A stretch of DNA of 64,000 nt. It comes from Bacillus_BD sp963765265 (lineage in GTDB: Bacteria; Bacillota; Bacilli; Bacillales; Cytobacillaceae). Under the pieces are notes generated by a model. That model did no database searches. It had not been told where the DNA came from and saw only the letters and a list, made by a program, of their open reading frames with translations. The position numbers and the translations under genes are program-made. This document shows, in pieces, positions 1 to 8,344 of this stretch. Positions within the stretch are counted from its first letter, which is position 1; each line of letters starts with the position of its first letter. The stretch is taken from NCBI GenBank assembly GCA_963765265.1, contig CAVXVN010000006.1:682001-746000 (forward strand), written 5' to 3'.

Positions 1-1067
1 TGTTTGGGTATATCGCCTACTAGTCCCGCCCGGATCCCTTCTATTGCTTCGTCTAATGCTTTATAGGCTGAATTTGATTTTGAAGATAAACACATTTCGA
101 CCACTGCCACTGCTAATGGAATACGCGCTTCCGGAAGACCTAGTCGTTCACTAGCTGTAACCGCTGCTAAAACAAGACCTCCTATATTAGGGTTTGCGAG
201 ACCAATATCCTCAAAGGCGATGACAAGCAAACGCCTGTTTACCGAAACTAAATCCCCATTCTCCAGTAGATGTGCTAAATAATAAAGCGCAGCGTTGACA
301 TCACTACCCCGAATGCTTTTTTGTAAACTCGATAACAAATTATAATAGTGAGAGCCTTTTTTATCTCCAAACACACCCACTTTTTTGATCATTTTTTCAA
401 TCGTACTACTTTCAACGATATACGTTTGATCTTCCATATCTGAAGAATATACGATTGATTCGAGCATCGTTAGTGCTTTTCTTGCATCTCCCCCTGCTCC
501 ATTAGCAATTTGGTCTATTTGTTGTTCATTTATTTTTATGGACAATTTACCAAGTCCGTTTTTCTCATCTTTTAATGCACGATCGACCAACTCTTTTAAG
601 TCGTCAGATGCTAATCTTGTTAATTGCAAGATTTGACCGCATCTGCTCCGGATAGCTGGATTCACATCATGAAACGGATTTTCTGTCGTTGCTCCAATTA
701 AAATGATCGTACCGTTTTCCACATGCGGGAGAAGATAATCTTGCTGTGCTTTATTAAAGCGATGGATTTCATCTAGAAAAAGAATTACTTTTGCAGTCAT
801 ACGTGCTTCTTGAACGACTTCTTCCACATCCTTTTTGCCGGATGTAGTTGCGTTCAAAGCGATAAATGGGATTTTCGTCGTCCCTGCTATCGCATAGGCA
901 AGTGATGTTTTCCCGATCCCAGGTTCCCCATATAACAACATAGAGGGGACGTAGCCGTTTTTGATCATTTTATACAAACTTGTGTTTTTTCCGATAATCT
1001 CTTTTTGTCCGACAACCTCATCCATGGATGACGGACGCATCCGATAGGCAAGTGGTTCCCCATTCAA
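1..1067 (-). CDS. rarA: Replication-associated recombination ATPase RarA/MgsA, 3' end cut by window edge
   Basis: This is an AAA+ clamp-loader-like ATPase acting at stalled replication forks. The translation shows Walker A (LLYGEPGIGKTS), Walker B (ILFLDEIHRFNKAQQD) and the sensor-1 region (IGATTENP). The C-terminal part runs off the left edge of the window. I chose TTG at 1067: it gives the family N-terminus (PLAYRMRP) and has a ggagg Shine-Dalgarno 8 nt upstream (1076-1080). An in-frame ATG at 1130 would add 21 residues and has no ribosome site. It lies downstream of tcdA on the same strand, as in B. subtilis (yrvN). Only completeness is in doubt. Confidence 0.93.
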   Translation of the reverse strand, partial: MNGEPLAYRMRPSSMDEVVGQKEIIGKNTSLYKMIKNGYVPSMLLYGEPGIGKTSLAYAIAGTTKIPFIALNATTSGKKDVEEVVQEARMTAKVILFLDEIHRFNKAQQDYLLPHVENGTIILIGATTENPFHDVNPAIRSRCGQILQLTRLASDDLKELVDRALKDEKNGLGKLSIKINEQQIDQIANGAGGDARKALTMLESIVYSSDMEDQTYIVESSTIEKMIKKVGVFGDKKGSHYYNLLSSLQKSIRGSDVNAALYYLAHLLENGDLVSVNRRLLVIAFEDIGLANPNIGGLVLAAVTASERLGLPEARIPLAVAVVEMCLSSKSNSAYKALDEAIEGIRAGLVGDIPK

Positions 1068-1304
1068 TCCGATAACCTCCAAATCAAATACACCTGGGCG
1101 TATTTTCGTTCCGATTTCACCCTTATCCATACATTATACATGACCGCGCGAGGCACTGCAAAAGAACAGATTCAGTGTATTTGTTCTTTCTGGATGGACA
1201 ATTTCATATCGTGCCGTTTCTAAACAAAAACTGCGACTGTCTTTTCCATTCGCACAGATAAGGAAATAATGTCTTCTTAAAGTGCCTGACAGCAAAGAAT
1301 GACA

Positions 1305-1330
1305 ACAAAAAACGCCCTTATTAGGCGTCT
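1305..1330 (-). terminator. Intrinsic terminator of tcdA
   Basis: The arms acgcc (1312-1316) and ggcgt (1324-1328) form a hairpin followed on the minus strand by a T-run. The 5' arm overlaps the tcdA stop codon. Confidence 0.75.
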
Positions 1331-2094
1331 TTTGCATCTCTTACTGTACTGATTTTGATGTCACTTAATAGTTGTCTAACTACGTAACTGGCCATGATAA
1401 GACCTGCTACAGATGGAACAAAAGCATTTGAGGAAGGGGGCATTTGAGCTTTACGGATTTCAGCGTCTTCTTTTCCCACTTCTTTACGAATGTCTTCACG
1501 GATTACAATTGGGCTTTCATCTGAAAACACAACTGGAATTCCCTTTTTGATTCCTTCTTTTCTTAATCTTGTACGGATCACCTTGGCGATTGGATCTGTG
1601 TGGGTTTTTGAAATATCCGCAATTTGAAAACGGGTTGGATCCATTTTATTCGCTGCACCCATACTTGAAATGATCGGTATTTTTCGTTGCAAGCATTCCT
1701 TCATCAAATGAATTTTATAGGATATCGTGTCAGAGGCATCAATGACAAAATCGAGATTATACCCAAAAATTTCTTCATATGTTTCTTCCGTATAAAATAT
1801 TTTTAACGCAATGACTTCGCATTCAGGATTAATATCAGCAATTCTTTCCTTCATTAATTCGACTTTAGGTCGACCAACTGTAGATAACAACGCAATGACT
1901 TGACGATTCACATTTGTTATATCTACATCATCTTTATCAATAAGAATAAGCTTTTCTACGCCCGAACGAGCAAGTGCCTCAGCAGCAAATGAACCCACTC
2001 CACCGATGCCTAAAACAGCCACAGTACTATTCTTTAATATGTCCAAACCTTCTTTGCCAATGGCCAGTTCATTTCTAGAAAACTGATGTAACAT
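1321..2094 (-). CDS. tcdA: tRNA threonylcarbamoyladenosine dehydratase TcdA (YrvM)
   Basis: This E1/ThiF/MoeB-like ATP-dependent enzyme cyclises t6A37 to ct6A in ANN-decoding tRNAs. The adenylate-binding loop (VLGIGGVGSFAAEALARSG) lies near residues 27-45. The downstream DKDDVD and NVNRQ motifs are typical of the family. The open frame extends upstream to 2175, but the ATG at 2094 gives the family N-terminus (MLHQFSRNELAIG) and has a ggag site about 9 nt upstream. Length is 257 residues, which is normal. It sits between the 6S RNA gene and rarA, the usual Bacillus context. Confidence 0.92.
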   Translation of the reverse strand: MLHQFSRNELAIGKEGLDILKNSTVAVLGIGGVGSFAAEALARSGVEKLILIDKDDVDITNVNRQVIALLSTVGRPKVELMKERIADINPECEVIALKIFYTEETYEEIFGYNLDFVIDASDTISYKIHLMKECLQRKIPIISSMGAANKMDPTRFQIADISKTHTDPIAKVIRTRLRKEGIKKGIPVVFSDESPIVIREDIRKEVGKEDAEIRKAQMPPSSNAFVPSVAGLIMASYVVRQLLSDIKISTVRDAKDA

Positions 2095-2271
2095 ACGATC
2101 AACTCCAATTTCCAACTTACTTACGTATTTCCTGATAATGAATATATCATACAATTCCCGTGTTCGAAATAGCAATCAGGATAGCGAATAAAATCAAAAT
2201 TTGTCGAATGCTACATCAATCAAGACCTTTGATCATTCTTAAACTTGCATAAGCGCTTCCCTATTAAACAA

Positions 2272-2310
2272 CAAAAACCCCCTGCCTATATGACAGGGGT
2301 TTATTTAAAT
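2272..2310 (-). terminator. Terminator following 6S RNA
   Basis: The arms aaaccccctg (about 2275-2286) and caggggttt (about 2293-2302) form a stem with one bulge. It is flanked by T-runs on both strands, so it could act in both directions. It marks the 3' end of the 6S RNA transcription unit. Confidence 0.75.
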
Positions 2311-2311
2311 C

Positions 2312-2506
2312 ATATGTAAGAGAAAGAGCCCCAATTATGCCGTCGCTCATATACCTTCCTTTTGAACCCGCAAACAGCAGGTGGGTGTTCTATTTTGAGT
2401 ATTGTAAGTCCTTAAAAAAGGCATTTACGCTATTCAAAAACTCCGAACTCCCAAAGGTAAAATGTTCGGTCAAAATTTCAGGTTACACTACGCACACATC
2501 AGGACT
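2312..2506 (-). ncRNA. ssrS: 6S RNA (SsrS/BsrA type)
   Basis: Read on the minus strand, the segment starts AGTCCTGATGTG. It contains GACCGAACATTTTACCT, GGAGTTCGGAG, the CACCCACCTGCTGTTTGCGGG block and a late CAATTGGGGCT. I recognise this order from the B. subtilis 6S-1 (bsrA) RNA, which also lies between aspS and the tcdA orthologue. 6S RNA binds the housekeeping RNA polymerase holoenzyme as an open-promoter mimic and templates pRNA in its central bubble. The 5' end is placed at AGTCC (2506). The promoter sits about 20 nt further upstream, so a short 5' precursor is likely. The ends are approximate. Confidence 0.88.
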
Positions 2507-2524
2507 CTTTTAAAGCTTACAGTT

Positions 2525-2553
2525 ATAATATCATTAATTGTCATACAATTCAA
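2525..2553 (-). promoter_or_regulatory. Sigma-A promoter of 6S RNA
   Basis: On the minus strand, TTGAAT (2548-2553) is separated by 17 nt from TATTAT (2525-2530), upstream of the 6S 5' end. Confidence 0.65.
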
Positions 2554-2578
2554 CAATTGTTCACTCATTATGATTCAG

Positions 2579-4348
2579 TTATTTTTTTACATTTGTTGAA
2601 AGATGCAATTCGATCAATTGTGCCTGACTGACTTCACTAGGCGCTGCTGTTAGTAAGTCACTGGCACTAGCTGTTTTCGGAAATGCGATTGTATCACGCA
2701 AGTTTGTTCGATCCGTTAACAACATAACCAAACGGTCTAATCCTAATGCAATCCCACCATGTGGAGGCGTTCCATAATCAAATGCGTCTAGTAAAAAGCC
2801 GAATTGACTTGTTGCTTCTTCCTCTGTAAACCCTAAAGCTTTAAACATTTTATTTTGAACGTCTCTTTCATATATACGTAGTGACCCACCACCAAGTTCA
2901 TAACCATTTAAAACAATGTCATAGGCTTGAGCGTGTACTTTACTAGGTTCAGAATCTAGAAGCTCAATCTCTTCTCTTACTGGCATTGTAAACGGATGGT
3001 GAGCAGCAGAGTAACGACGTGCATCTTCATCATACTCAAGCAACGGCCAGTCTGTAACCCAAAGGAAATTATATTTACTTTGATCAATTAAATCTAAATC
3101 CTTTGCAATCTTACTTCTTAAAGCACCAAGAGCATCTGCAACAATTTTCTTCTTATCAGCAACAAAAAGAATTAAATCATCTTTTTCAACTGCAAGCGCA
3201 ACGTTTAGCGCGTTTAACTCTTCTTCCGTAAAGAATTTCACGATAGGCCCTTTTAATCCCTCTTCTTCTGCTTTAAGCCATGCAAGTCCTTTAGCTCCAT
3301 AACGTGCAGCAAATTCTGTCAAACCATCAATGTCTTTGCGCGAATAGGTAACAGCCCCATTTTTTACGTTAATGGCTTTAACTTGACCGCCTTTTGAAAC
3401 AGCACCAGCAAATACTTTAAAGCTCGAGTTTAGGAAAATTTCGGAAAGATCAACTAACTTCATATCAAATCGAGTATCTGGTTTATCCGAACCATAACTT
3501 CCCATTGCTTCATCATAGGCCATACGTGGGAATGGGACCGTAATCTCCAATCCTTTTACTTCTTTCATAATTCTTACCATCATTGTTTCAATCATGGTTT
3601 GAATTTCTTCAGCACTTAAAAAGCTTGTTTCAATATCGAGTTGAGTGAATTCTGGTTGACGATCCGCACGTAAATCCTCATCACGGAAACAGCGTGCAAT
3701 TTGATAATACCGTTCAACTCCACCCACCATCAATAATTGTTTGAACAACTGTGGTGATTGTGGAAGTGCGTAAAATTCACCTGGATGCACCCGGCTTGGA
3801 ACTAGATAATCACGAGCACCCTCAGGCGTACTTTTTGTTAAAATAGGTGTTTCAATATCAAGGAATCCTTCTGAATCAAGGAAGTCACGCATCACTTTTG
3901 TTACCTGATGACGCATTTTTAGTGTTTCAAACATAACGGGTCTTCTTAAATCTAAATAACGATATTTTAAACGAACATCTTCAGAAACATCCGCTTGATC
4001 TTCAATCATAAATGGCGGTGTTTTTGATTCATTAATAATGGCCATTCGATCTGCTTGTACTTCAATTGTTCCAGTTGATAAATTAGGGTTGAATGTTGAT
4101 TCATCACGAGCGATGACAGTCCCTTCAATTTCAACAACATATTCACTACGAACCTTTTCAGCAACTTCTAATGCTTCTTGCGACACTTCTGGATTGAATA
4201 CAATTTGCACAATTCCTGTACGGTCACGTAAATGAATAAAGATCAATCCACCAAGATCGCGTCGTCTTTGTACCCATCCTTTTAAGGTAACCTTTTCTCC
4301 AATTGCATTTTTAGGCACTTCTCCACAAAAATAAGTTCTTCCTAACAT
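2579..4348 (-). CDS. aspS: Aspartate--tRNA ligase
   Basis: This class IIb aminoacyl-tRNA synthetase of 589 residues charges tRNA-Asp. It has an N-terminal OB-fold anticodon domain (about 15-105). Class II motif 1 lies near ETPILTKSTPEGARDYLVPSR, motif 2 at CFRDEDLRADRQPEF and motif 3 at GIALGLDRLVMLLTDR. A bacterial-type GAD insertion lies between motifs 2 and 3. The length is normal. The start ATG follows aggagg. It lies 11 nt downstream of hisS, so the two are co-transcribed from the T-box promoter at about 6000. Confidence 0.97.
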   Translation of the reverse strand: MLGRTYFCGEVPKNAIGEKVTLKGWVQRRRDLGGLIFIHLRDRTGIVQIVFNPEVSQEALEVAEKVRSEYVVEIEGTVIARDESTFNPNLSTGTIEVQADRMAIINESKTPPFMIEDQADVSEDVRLKYRYLDLRRPVMFETLKMRHQVTKVMRDFLDSEGFLDIETPILTKSTPEGARDYLVPSRVHPGEFYALPQSPQLFKQLLMVGGVERYYQIARCFRDEDLRADRQPEFTQLDIETSFLSAEEIQTMIETMMVRIMKEVKGLEITVPFPRMAYDEAMGSYGSDKPDTRFDMKLVDLSEIFLNSSFKVFAGAVSKGGQVKAINVKNGAVTYSRKDIDGLTEFAARYGAKGLAWLKAEEEGLKGPIVKFFTEEELNALNVALAVEKDDLILFVADKKKIVADALGALRSKIAKDLDLIDQSKYNFLWVTDWPLLEYDEDARRYSAAHHPFTMPVREEIELLDSEPSKVHAQAYDIVLNGYELGGGSLRIYERDVQNKMFKALGFTEEEATSQFGFLLDAFDYGTPPHGGIALGLDRLVMLLTDRTNLRDTIAFPKTASASDLLTAAPSEVSQAQLIELHLSTNVKK

Positions 4349-4359
4349 TCCATTTCCTC

Positions 4360-5631
4360 CTATGGTTGTATTTCTTTAAATTTGGCAACAAAGTCTTCTA
4401 AATCCATTTCCCACTGTTCACCAGTTTCCATTCGTTTTACATTAATACGATTTTGCGATAACTCATCTTCACCTAAAATGGCGACAAACTTAGCATTTAG
4501 GCGATCAGCCGCTTTCATTTGCGCTTTGATTTTTCGGTTTAAATAATCCCGTTCTGCCGAAAATCCAGCTAAACGCAGTTTGTGTAGGAGTCTTACAGTA
4601 TAATCCTTGGCTTCCTCACCTAAAGAAACTAAATAACAATCAATTCCTTTATTAATTGGGAGTTCAACACCCTCCGCTTTCAATGCTGCGATAAACCGTT
4701 CAATACTAAAAGCAAAGCCGATTCCTGGCGTTTCAGGACCGCCAATTTCTTCGGTTAATCCGTTATAACGTCCACCACCGCATAATGTGGTAATCGCTCC
4801 AAACCCCTCTGCATCACTCATAATTTCAAATGCAGTATGATTATAATAATCTAATCCTCTAACAAGATTTGGATCAACTACAAATGGGATCTCCAAATCA
4901 GTTAAATATTGCTGAACCTTATTAAAATACTCTTTAGATTCTGTGTTTAAATAGTCGATAATCGACGGTGCCGTCTTCATTAATTCATGATCACGGTCTT
5001 TTTTACAATCCAGAATTCGCATTGGATTTTTTTGCAAGCGATTTTGACAATCTTGACAAAATTCACCAATTCTAGGATCAAAATGTTGAATCAGTGCATT
5101 TCGATGTGCAAGTCGGCTTTCTTTATCACCAAGACTATTAATAATTAACTTTATCTTACTTAGCCCTAAGCTTTTATAGATAGACATGGCAAGAGCAATG
5201 ACTTCAGCATCAATAGCAGGATCCTTACTACCTAATGCCTCAACACCGAATTGGACAAACTGACGAAACCGCCCTGCTTGTGGACGTTCGTAACGAAACA
5301 TCGGACCAGTATAAAATAATTTGATTGGTTGATTGGCATCACCATACATCTTATTTTCAACAAATGAACGAACGGTGGAAGCCGTTCCTTCTGGGCGCAA
5401 TGTCATACTACGTCCGCCCCGATCTTCAAAAGTATACATTTCTTTTTGAACAACGTCAGTCGTTTCCCCTACACTCCTTGTAAAAAGTTCCGTGTGTTCA
5501 AAAATGGGAGTTCTAATTTCCTGATATTGAAATCTATCACAAAGCTCTCGAGCATTTTTTTCAATCAATTGCCATTTTTCAACTTCTCCCGGCAATATAT
5601 CTTGGGTACCTCTTGGTATTTGAATCGACAT
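4360..5631 (-). CDS. hisS: Histidine--tRNA ligase
   Basis: This class IIa synthetase of 423 residues charges tRNA-His. Visible are IPRGTQDILP at the N-terminus, motif 2 (FRYERPQAGRFRQFVQFGVE), the HisA loop (LVRGLDYYNHTAFE), motif 3 (PGIGFAFSIERF) and the C-terminal anticodon-binding domain. The open frame starts at a TTG at 5640, only 2 nt from the aaggagg site. The ATG at 5631 is 11 nt from it and is preferred. It is the first gene of a hisS-aspS operon controlled by the T-box leader upstream. Confidence 0.96.
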   Translation of the reverse strand: MSIQIPRGTQDILPGEVEKWQLIEKNARELCDRFQYQEIRTPIFEHTELFTRSVGETTDVVQKEMYTFEDRGGRSMTLRPEGTASTVRSFVENKMYGDANQPIKLFYTGPMFRYERPQAGRFRQFVQFGVEALGSKDPAIDAEVIALAMSIYKSLGLSKIKLIINSLGDKESRLAHRNALIQHFDPRIGEFCQDCQNRLQKNPMRILDCKKDRDHELMKTAPSIIDYLNTESKEYFNKVQQYLTDLEIPFVVDPNLVRGLDYYNHTAFEIMSDAEGFGAITTLCGGGRYNGLTEEIGGPETPGIGFAFSIERFIAALKAEGVELPINKGIDCYLVSLGEEAKDYTVRLLHKLRLAGFSAERDYLNRKIKAQMKAADRLNAKFVAILGEDELSQNRINVKRMETGEQWEMDLEDFVAKFKEIQP

Positions 5632-5707
5632 GAATACCAAAACCTCCTTGTTATGAAAATAGAAAAGCTATGTATCGGACAAAATAATACTAGGATCATT
5701 TTACACT

Positions 5708-5997
5708 AAAAAAGCTCTCGTCCCTTGTATATTAATCTATACAAGGGACGAGAGCTTATATTCCCGTGGTGCCACCCTAATTGAAGCAATCATAACCTAT
5801 CACTTCCACTTTCCAGTTAACGCCTGTTCACGTTTATCACTTACTAGAAGAATGGAATCCTCGTTCAATGTAAAGCCTCCGAAGTGTTCTTCATTTAGTC
5901 AGCATGTAGAAACACTTTCAGCCTACGGTGTTTCCTCTCTATCCAAGTGGTGTTAAATTACTTTTCTTCCTCAATGGCTACTATTCAATTTATCTCT
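5708..5997 (-). promoter_or_regulatory. T-box leader of hisS-aspS
   Basis: The minus strand carries the T-box core GGGTGGCACCACGGGAATA (about 5758-5777). It is followed by a terminator hairpin with arms gctctcgtccctt and aagggacgagagc (5713-5756) and a T-run, then the hisS start. The leader is about 280 nt and includes Stem I. A His codon, CAC, at 5884-5886 in the sequence GAACACTTC is a candidate specifier. Uncharged tRNA-His would stabilise the antiterminator. The specifier assignment is inference from sequence, not from a folded model. Confidence 0.92.
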
Positions 5998-6000
5998 ATA

Positions 6001-6029
6001 ATATTACGAACCTTCGCGAAAATTGTCAA
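6001..6029 (-). promoter_or_regulatory. Sigma-A promoter of the hisS-aspS T-box operon
   Basis: TTGACA (6024-6029) is separated by 17 nt from TAATAT (6001-6006) on the minus strand, immediately upstream of the T-box leader. It sits just after the stop of the small yrzK-like frame. Confidence 0.75.
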
Positions 6030-6038
6030 GAGCAGTCG

Positions 6039-6216
6039 TTAATTTCGTTCTAATTGTTTTTTTAACTTTTTTGCATCCTGGCTAGTTAAACCAAATTCAC
6101 GAGCTAGTTCAACCATATTGGGCATTTTGTTCTTTTTGAATATTATCGTGAAAATCAATCCCAAATAATTGATTTTCACCTGATTGGGCAGATACCCCTT
6201 TGTCTCCGTGCCTCAT
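6039..6216 (-). pseudogene. Small conserved YrzK-like protein, frameshifted
   Basis: An ATG at 6216 with an aaaggaga site 6 nt upstream opens a frame (MRHGDKGVSAQSG...) that stops at 6109. A second frame (MPNMVELAREFGLTSQDAKK...) from 6125 continues to TAA at 6039. Joining the two by dropping one base near the A-run at about 6124-6136 gives one 58-residue charged protein. Its position between hisS and the amidase matches where I recall B. subtilis yrzK. The identification is tentative. The function is unknown. Confidence 0.5.
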
Positions 6217-6475
6217 AGCAATTCTCCTTTACTTTTCCATCATTAGTTTTCATTTATATCTTGCCCTTTCCTGCAAAAAATCTTTCATATAATGACATCT
6301 ACATATCAATTTCTTAAAAAAATACAAATAATTAATATAAAAATAAAGGAATTTCAGTAGGTAATAGAGAAGTTATTTCACAAACCGAAAAAATTCAGTT
6401 GTATCATACACAACGAATACTGGAATTTTGCATTGCTCAAATTCCAAATCAGAACAAAGAGGAGGGAACTGAATT

Positions 6476-7822
6476 TTGAAAAAAAAGGTTTGGATATTAT
6501 TCATCTGCATAGCTTTCGCTGTTCCGTGGATGATACCAGAAACGGTGGCTGTAGCGGCTAATCAATCCATAACGGTTGTAACAGATGATTTAAATGTTAG
6601 AAGTGGTCCTAGCTTAAATAATGAGATCATTACAACATTAAATAAGGGTGATTTATATCCCGTCCTAACAACAGAAGGCGATTGGATACAAATCAACCTA
6701 AGTAGTGGTCAAAAAGGCTGGGTAGCTAATTATCTTGTTTCAGCAACTGCAGAATCAACCGCAAGTCAGATTAGCTCTGAACAACCAAAAACAAACAAGG
6801 TTTCTAAAACTGGCATTATAACTGTAAATTCATTAAATGTACGTGGTGAACCTTCATTAAATGGAAATATACTCGGTAAACTTCAAAAAGGTGAAACCGT
6901 TAAGATCATTTCTGAATCCAATGATTGGATTGAAATTACTTACAATGGGGAATCCGGTTGGATAACAAGCCAGTACATTCAGGAAAATAACTCTGAAGGA
7001 ACAGTCAACACTAGTAGCAATGAAACAATCACAAGCGGGGAGCTTACTATTTTACATAATGGTACCAATATAAGGAAAAGACCAAGTACACAGTCTACCA
7101 TTCTGGATCGAGCAAACCAAGGTGATACATTTGAAACGATTTCTTTTGAAAATGATTGGTATCAAATCAAACTTGAAAATGAACAAATTGGTTACATAGC
7201 TAGTTGGCTTGTGTCTACAGAAGATACTATTCGACCTGATGAAGCTCTAACCCAAATTTCAACCCAAGAACCTGGGCAATCCTTGAAAAACAAGAAAATA
7301 GTCATTGATCCCGGTCATGGTGGTAAAGACAATGGAACAACTGGATATAACGGTACATTAGAAAAAAGAATTACCCTTAAAACAGCTATTAATTTATATC
7401 ATATACTTAAAGAAGCTGGAGCTGATGTAACTCTTACTCGTACACAAGATGGCTTCATCAGTTTGCCGTCCAGAACCAATACTGCAGATATTCAAAATGC
7501 AGACGCCTTTATTAGCATTCATTATGATAGTATTAAGGATCCTAGTGTTCGTGGATTATCCACCTTTTTCTATCATCCATGGCAAAAGAAACTGGCTGTA
7601 GATATCCATTCTGCTGTCATCGATCAAACAAATATGGAAGATCGTGGAGCCCGATTTGGAGACTATTATGTCATTCGTGAAAATAATAAAAATGCTGTCT
7701 TGATTGAACTTGGTTTTTTAAGTAACCCAAGTGAAGAATTACTTGTCACAACGGATCAATATCAAGATTCTGCAGCAACAGGTATTTATGAAGGCCTTGC
7801 CCGCTATTTTAGTGGGAATTAA
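6476..7822 (+). CDS. N-acetylmuramoyl-L-alanine amidase with three SH3b domains (YrvJ-like)
   Basis: This is a secreted cell-wall hydrolase of 448 residues. It has a signal peptide (about 1-28, AVPWMIPETVAVAA). Three bacterial SH3 repeats follow (about 30-90, 112-168, 188-246), each with an LNVRSGPS- or TNIRKRPS-type motif. The C-terminal Amidase_3 domain (about 273-446) shows the zinc ligands in VIDPGHGGKDNG, the Glu in TLEKRI, His in FISIHYDS and the catalytic Glu in VLIELGFLSN. The start is TTG with ggaggg 9 nt upstream. It is transcribed against its neighbours. It corresponds to B. subtilis YrvJ, and is probably peptidoglycan remodelling. Confidence 0.9.
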   Translation: MKKKVWILFICIAFAVPWMIPETVAVAANQSITVVTDDLNVRSGPSLNNEIITTLNKGDLYPVLTTEGDWIQINLSSGQKGWVANYLVSATAESTASQISSEQPKTNKVSKTGIITVNSLNVRGEPSLNGNILGKLQKGETVKIISESNDWIEITYNGESGWITSQYIQENNSEGTVNTSSNETITSGELTILHNGTNIRKRPSTQSTILDRANQGDTFETISFENDWYQIKLENEQIGYIASWLVSTEDTIRPDEALTQISTQEPGQSLKNKKIVIDPGHGGKDNGTTGYNGTLEKRITLKTAINLYHILKEAGADVTLTRTQDGFISLPSRTNTADIQNADAFISIHYDSIKDPSVRGLSTFFYHPWQKKLAVDIHSAVIDQTNMEDRGARFGDYYVIRENNKNAVLIELGFLSNPSEELLVTTDQYQDSAATGIYEGLARYFSGN

Positions 7823-7860
7823 TTCCGCTTGGTGGCGACCTGCTTCCTTGTAATAAGAAT

Positions 7861-7897
7861 GAAAAAGAGCGTGACCATAAATGGTCCGCTCTTTTTC
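7861..7897. terminator. Bidirectional terminator between the amidase gene and dtd
   Basis: A near-perfect hairpin (arms gaaaaagagcg-gaccat and atggtc-cgctctttttc) with A/T tracts on both sides serves convergent genes. Confidence 0.85.
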
Positions 7898-8333
7898 AAC
7901 TTTCTAGAATCAATGTTACGGGTCCATCATTGTTAAGCGAGACATTCATCATGGCTCCGAATTCCCCTGTCTCAACATGGACACCTTTTTGTTTCAGTTG
8001 TTCATTAAAATGCTGATAGATGCCAAGTGCATACTCCGGCTTTGCAGCAGCCATAAAATTAGGCCTGCGCCCTTTGCGACAATCTCCATATAACGTGAAT
8101 TGTGATACGGATAAAATACTACCAGCTACATCAAGTAATGATCGATTCATTTTCCCATTTTCGTCTTCGAAAATGCGGAGATGAACAATTTTATCAGCTA
8201 AATAAGCAGCATCTTCTTCACGATCTTCATGAGTAACACCTACTAACAAGACAAATCCTTGCTCAATTTTTCCGATTACCTTTTCTTCTACTGTTACGCT
8301 CGCTTCTTTGCTACGTTGTACAATAATTCGCAT
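7896..8333 (-). CDS. dtd: D-aminoacyl-tRNA deacylase
   Basis: This 145-residue homodimeric DTD1-type enzyme hydrolyses D-amino acids from mischarged tRNA. Both signature motifs are present: SQFTLYGDCRKGRRP (active-site SQFTL) and NDGPVTLILES (the NxGPxT class, where the cross-subunit Gly-Pro motif ensures chiral selectivity). It starts at ATG 11 nt after relA and is probably co-transcribed with it, as in other bacilli. Confidence 0.96.
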   Translation of the reverse strand: MRIIVQRSKEASVTVEEKVIGKIEQGFVLLVGVTHEDREEDAAYLADKIVHLRIFEDENGKMNRSLLDVAGSILSVSQFTLYGDCRKGRRPNFMAAAKPEYALGIYQHFNEQLKQKGVHVETGEFGAMMNVSLNNDGPVTLILES

Positions 8334-8344
8334 CTTCTCTCACC

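Noticed and set aside
1134..1337. 67-codon minus-strand frame between tcdA and rarA
   Set aside because: It spans the tcdA terminator, has atypical composition and no homologous motif.
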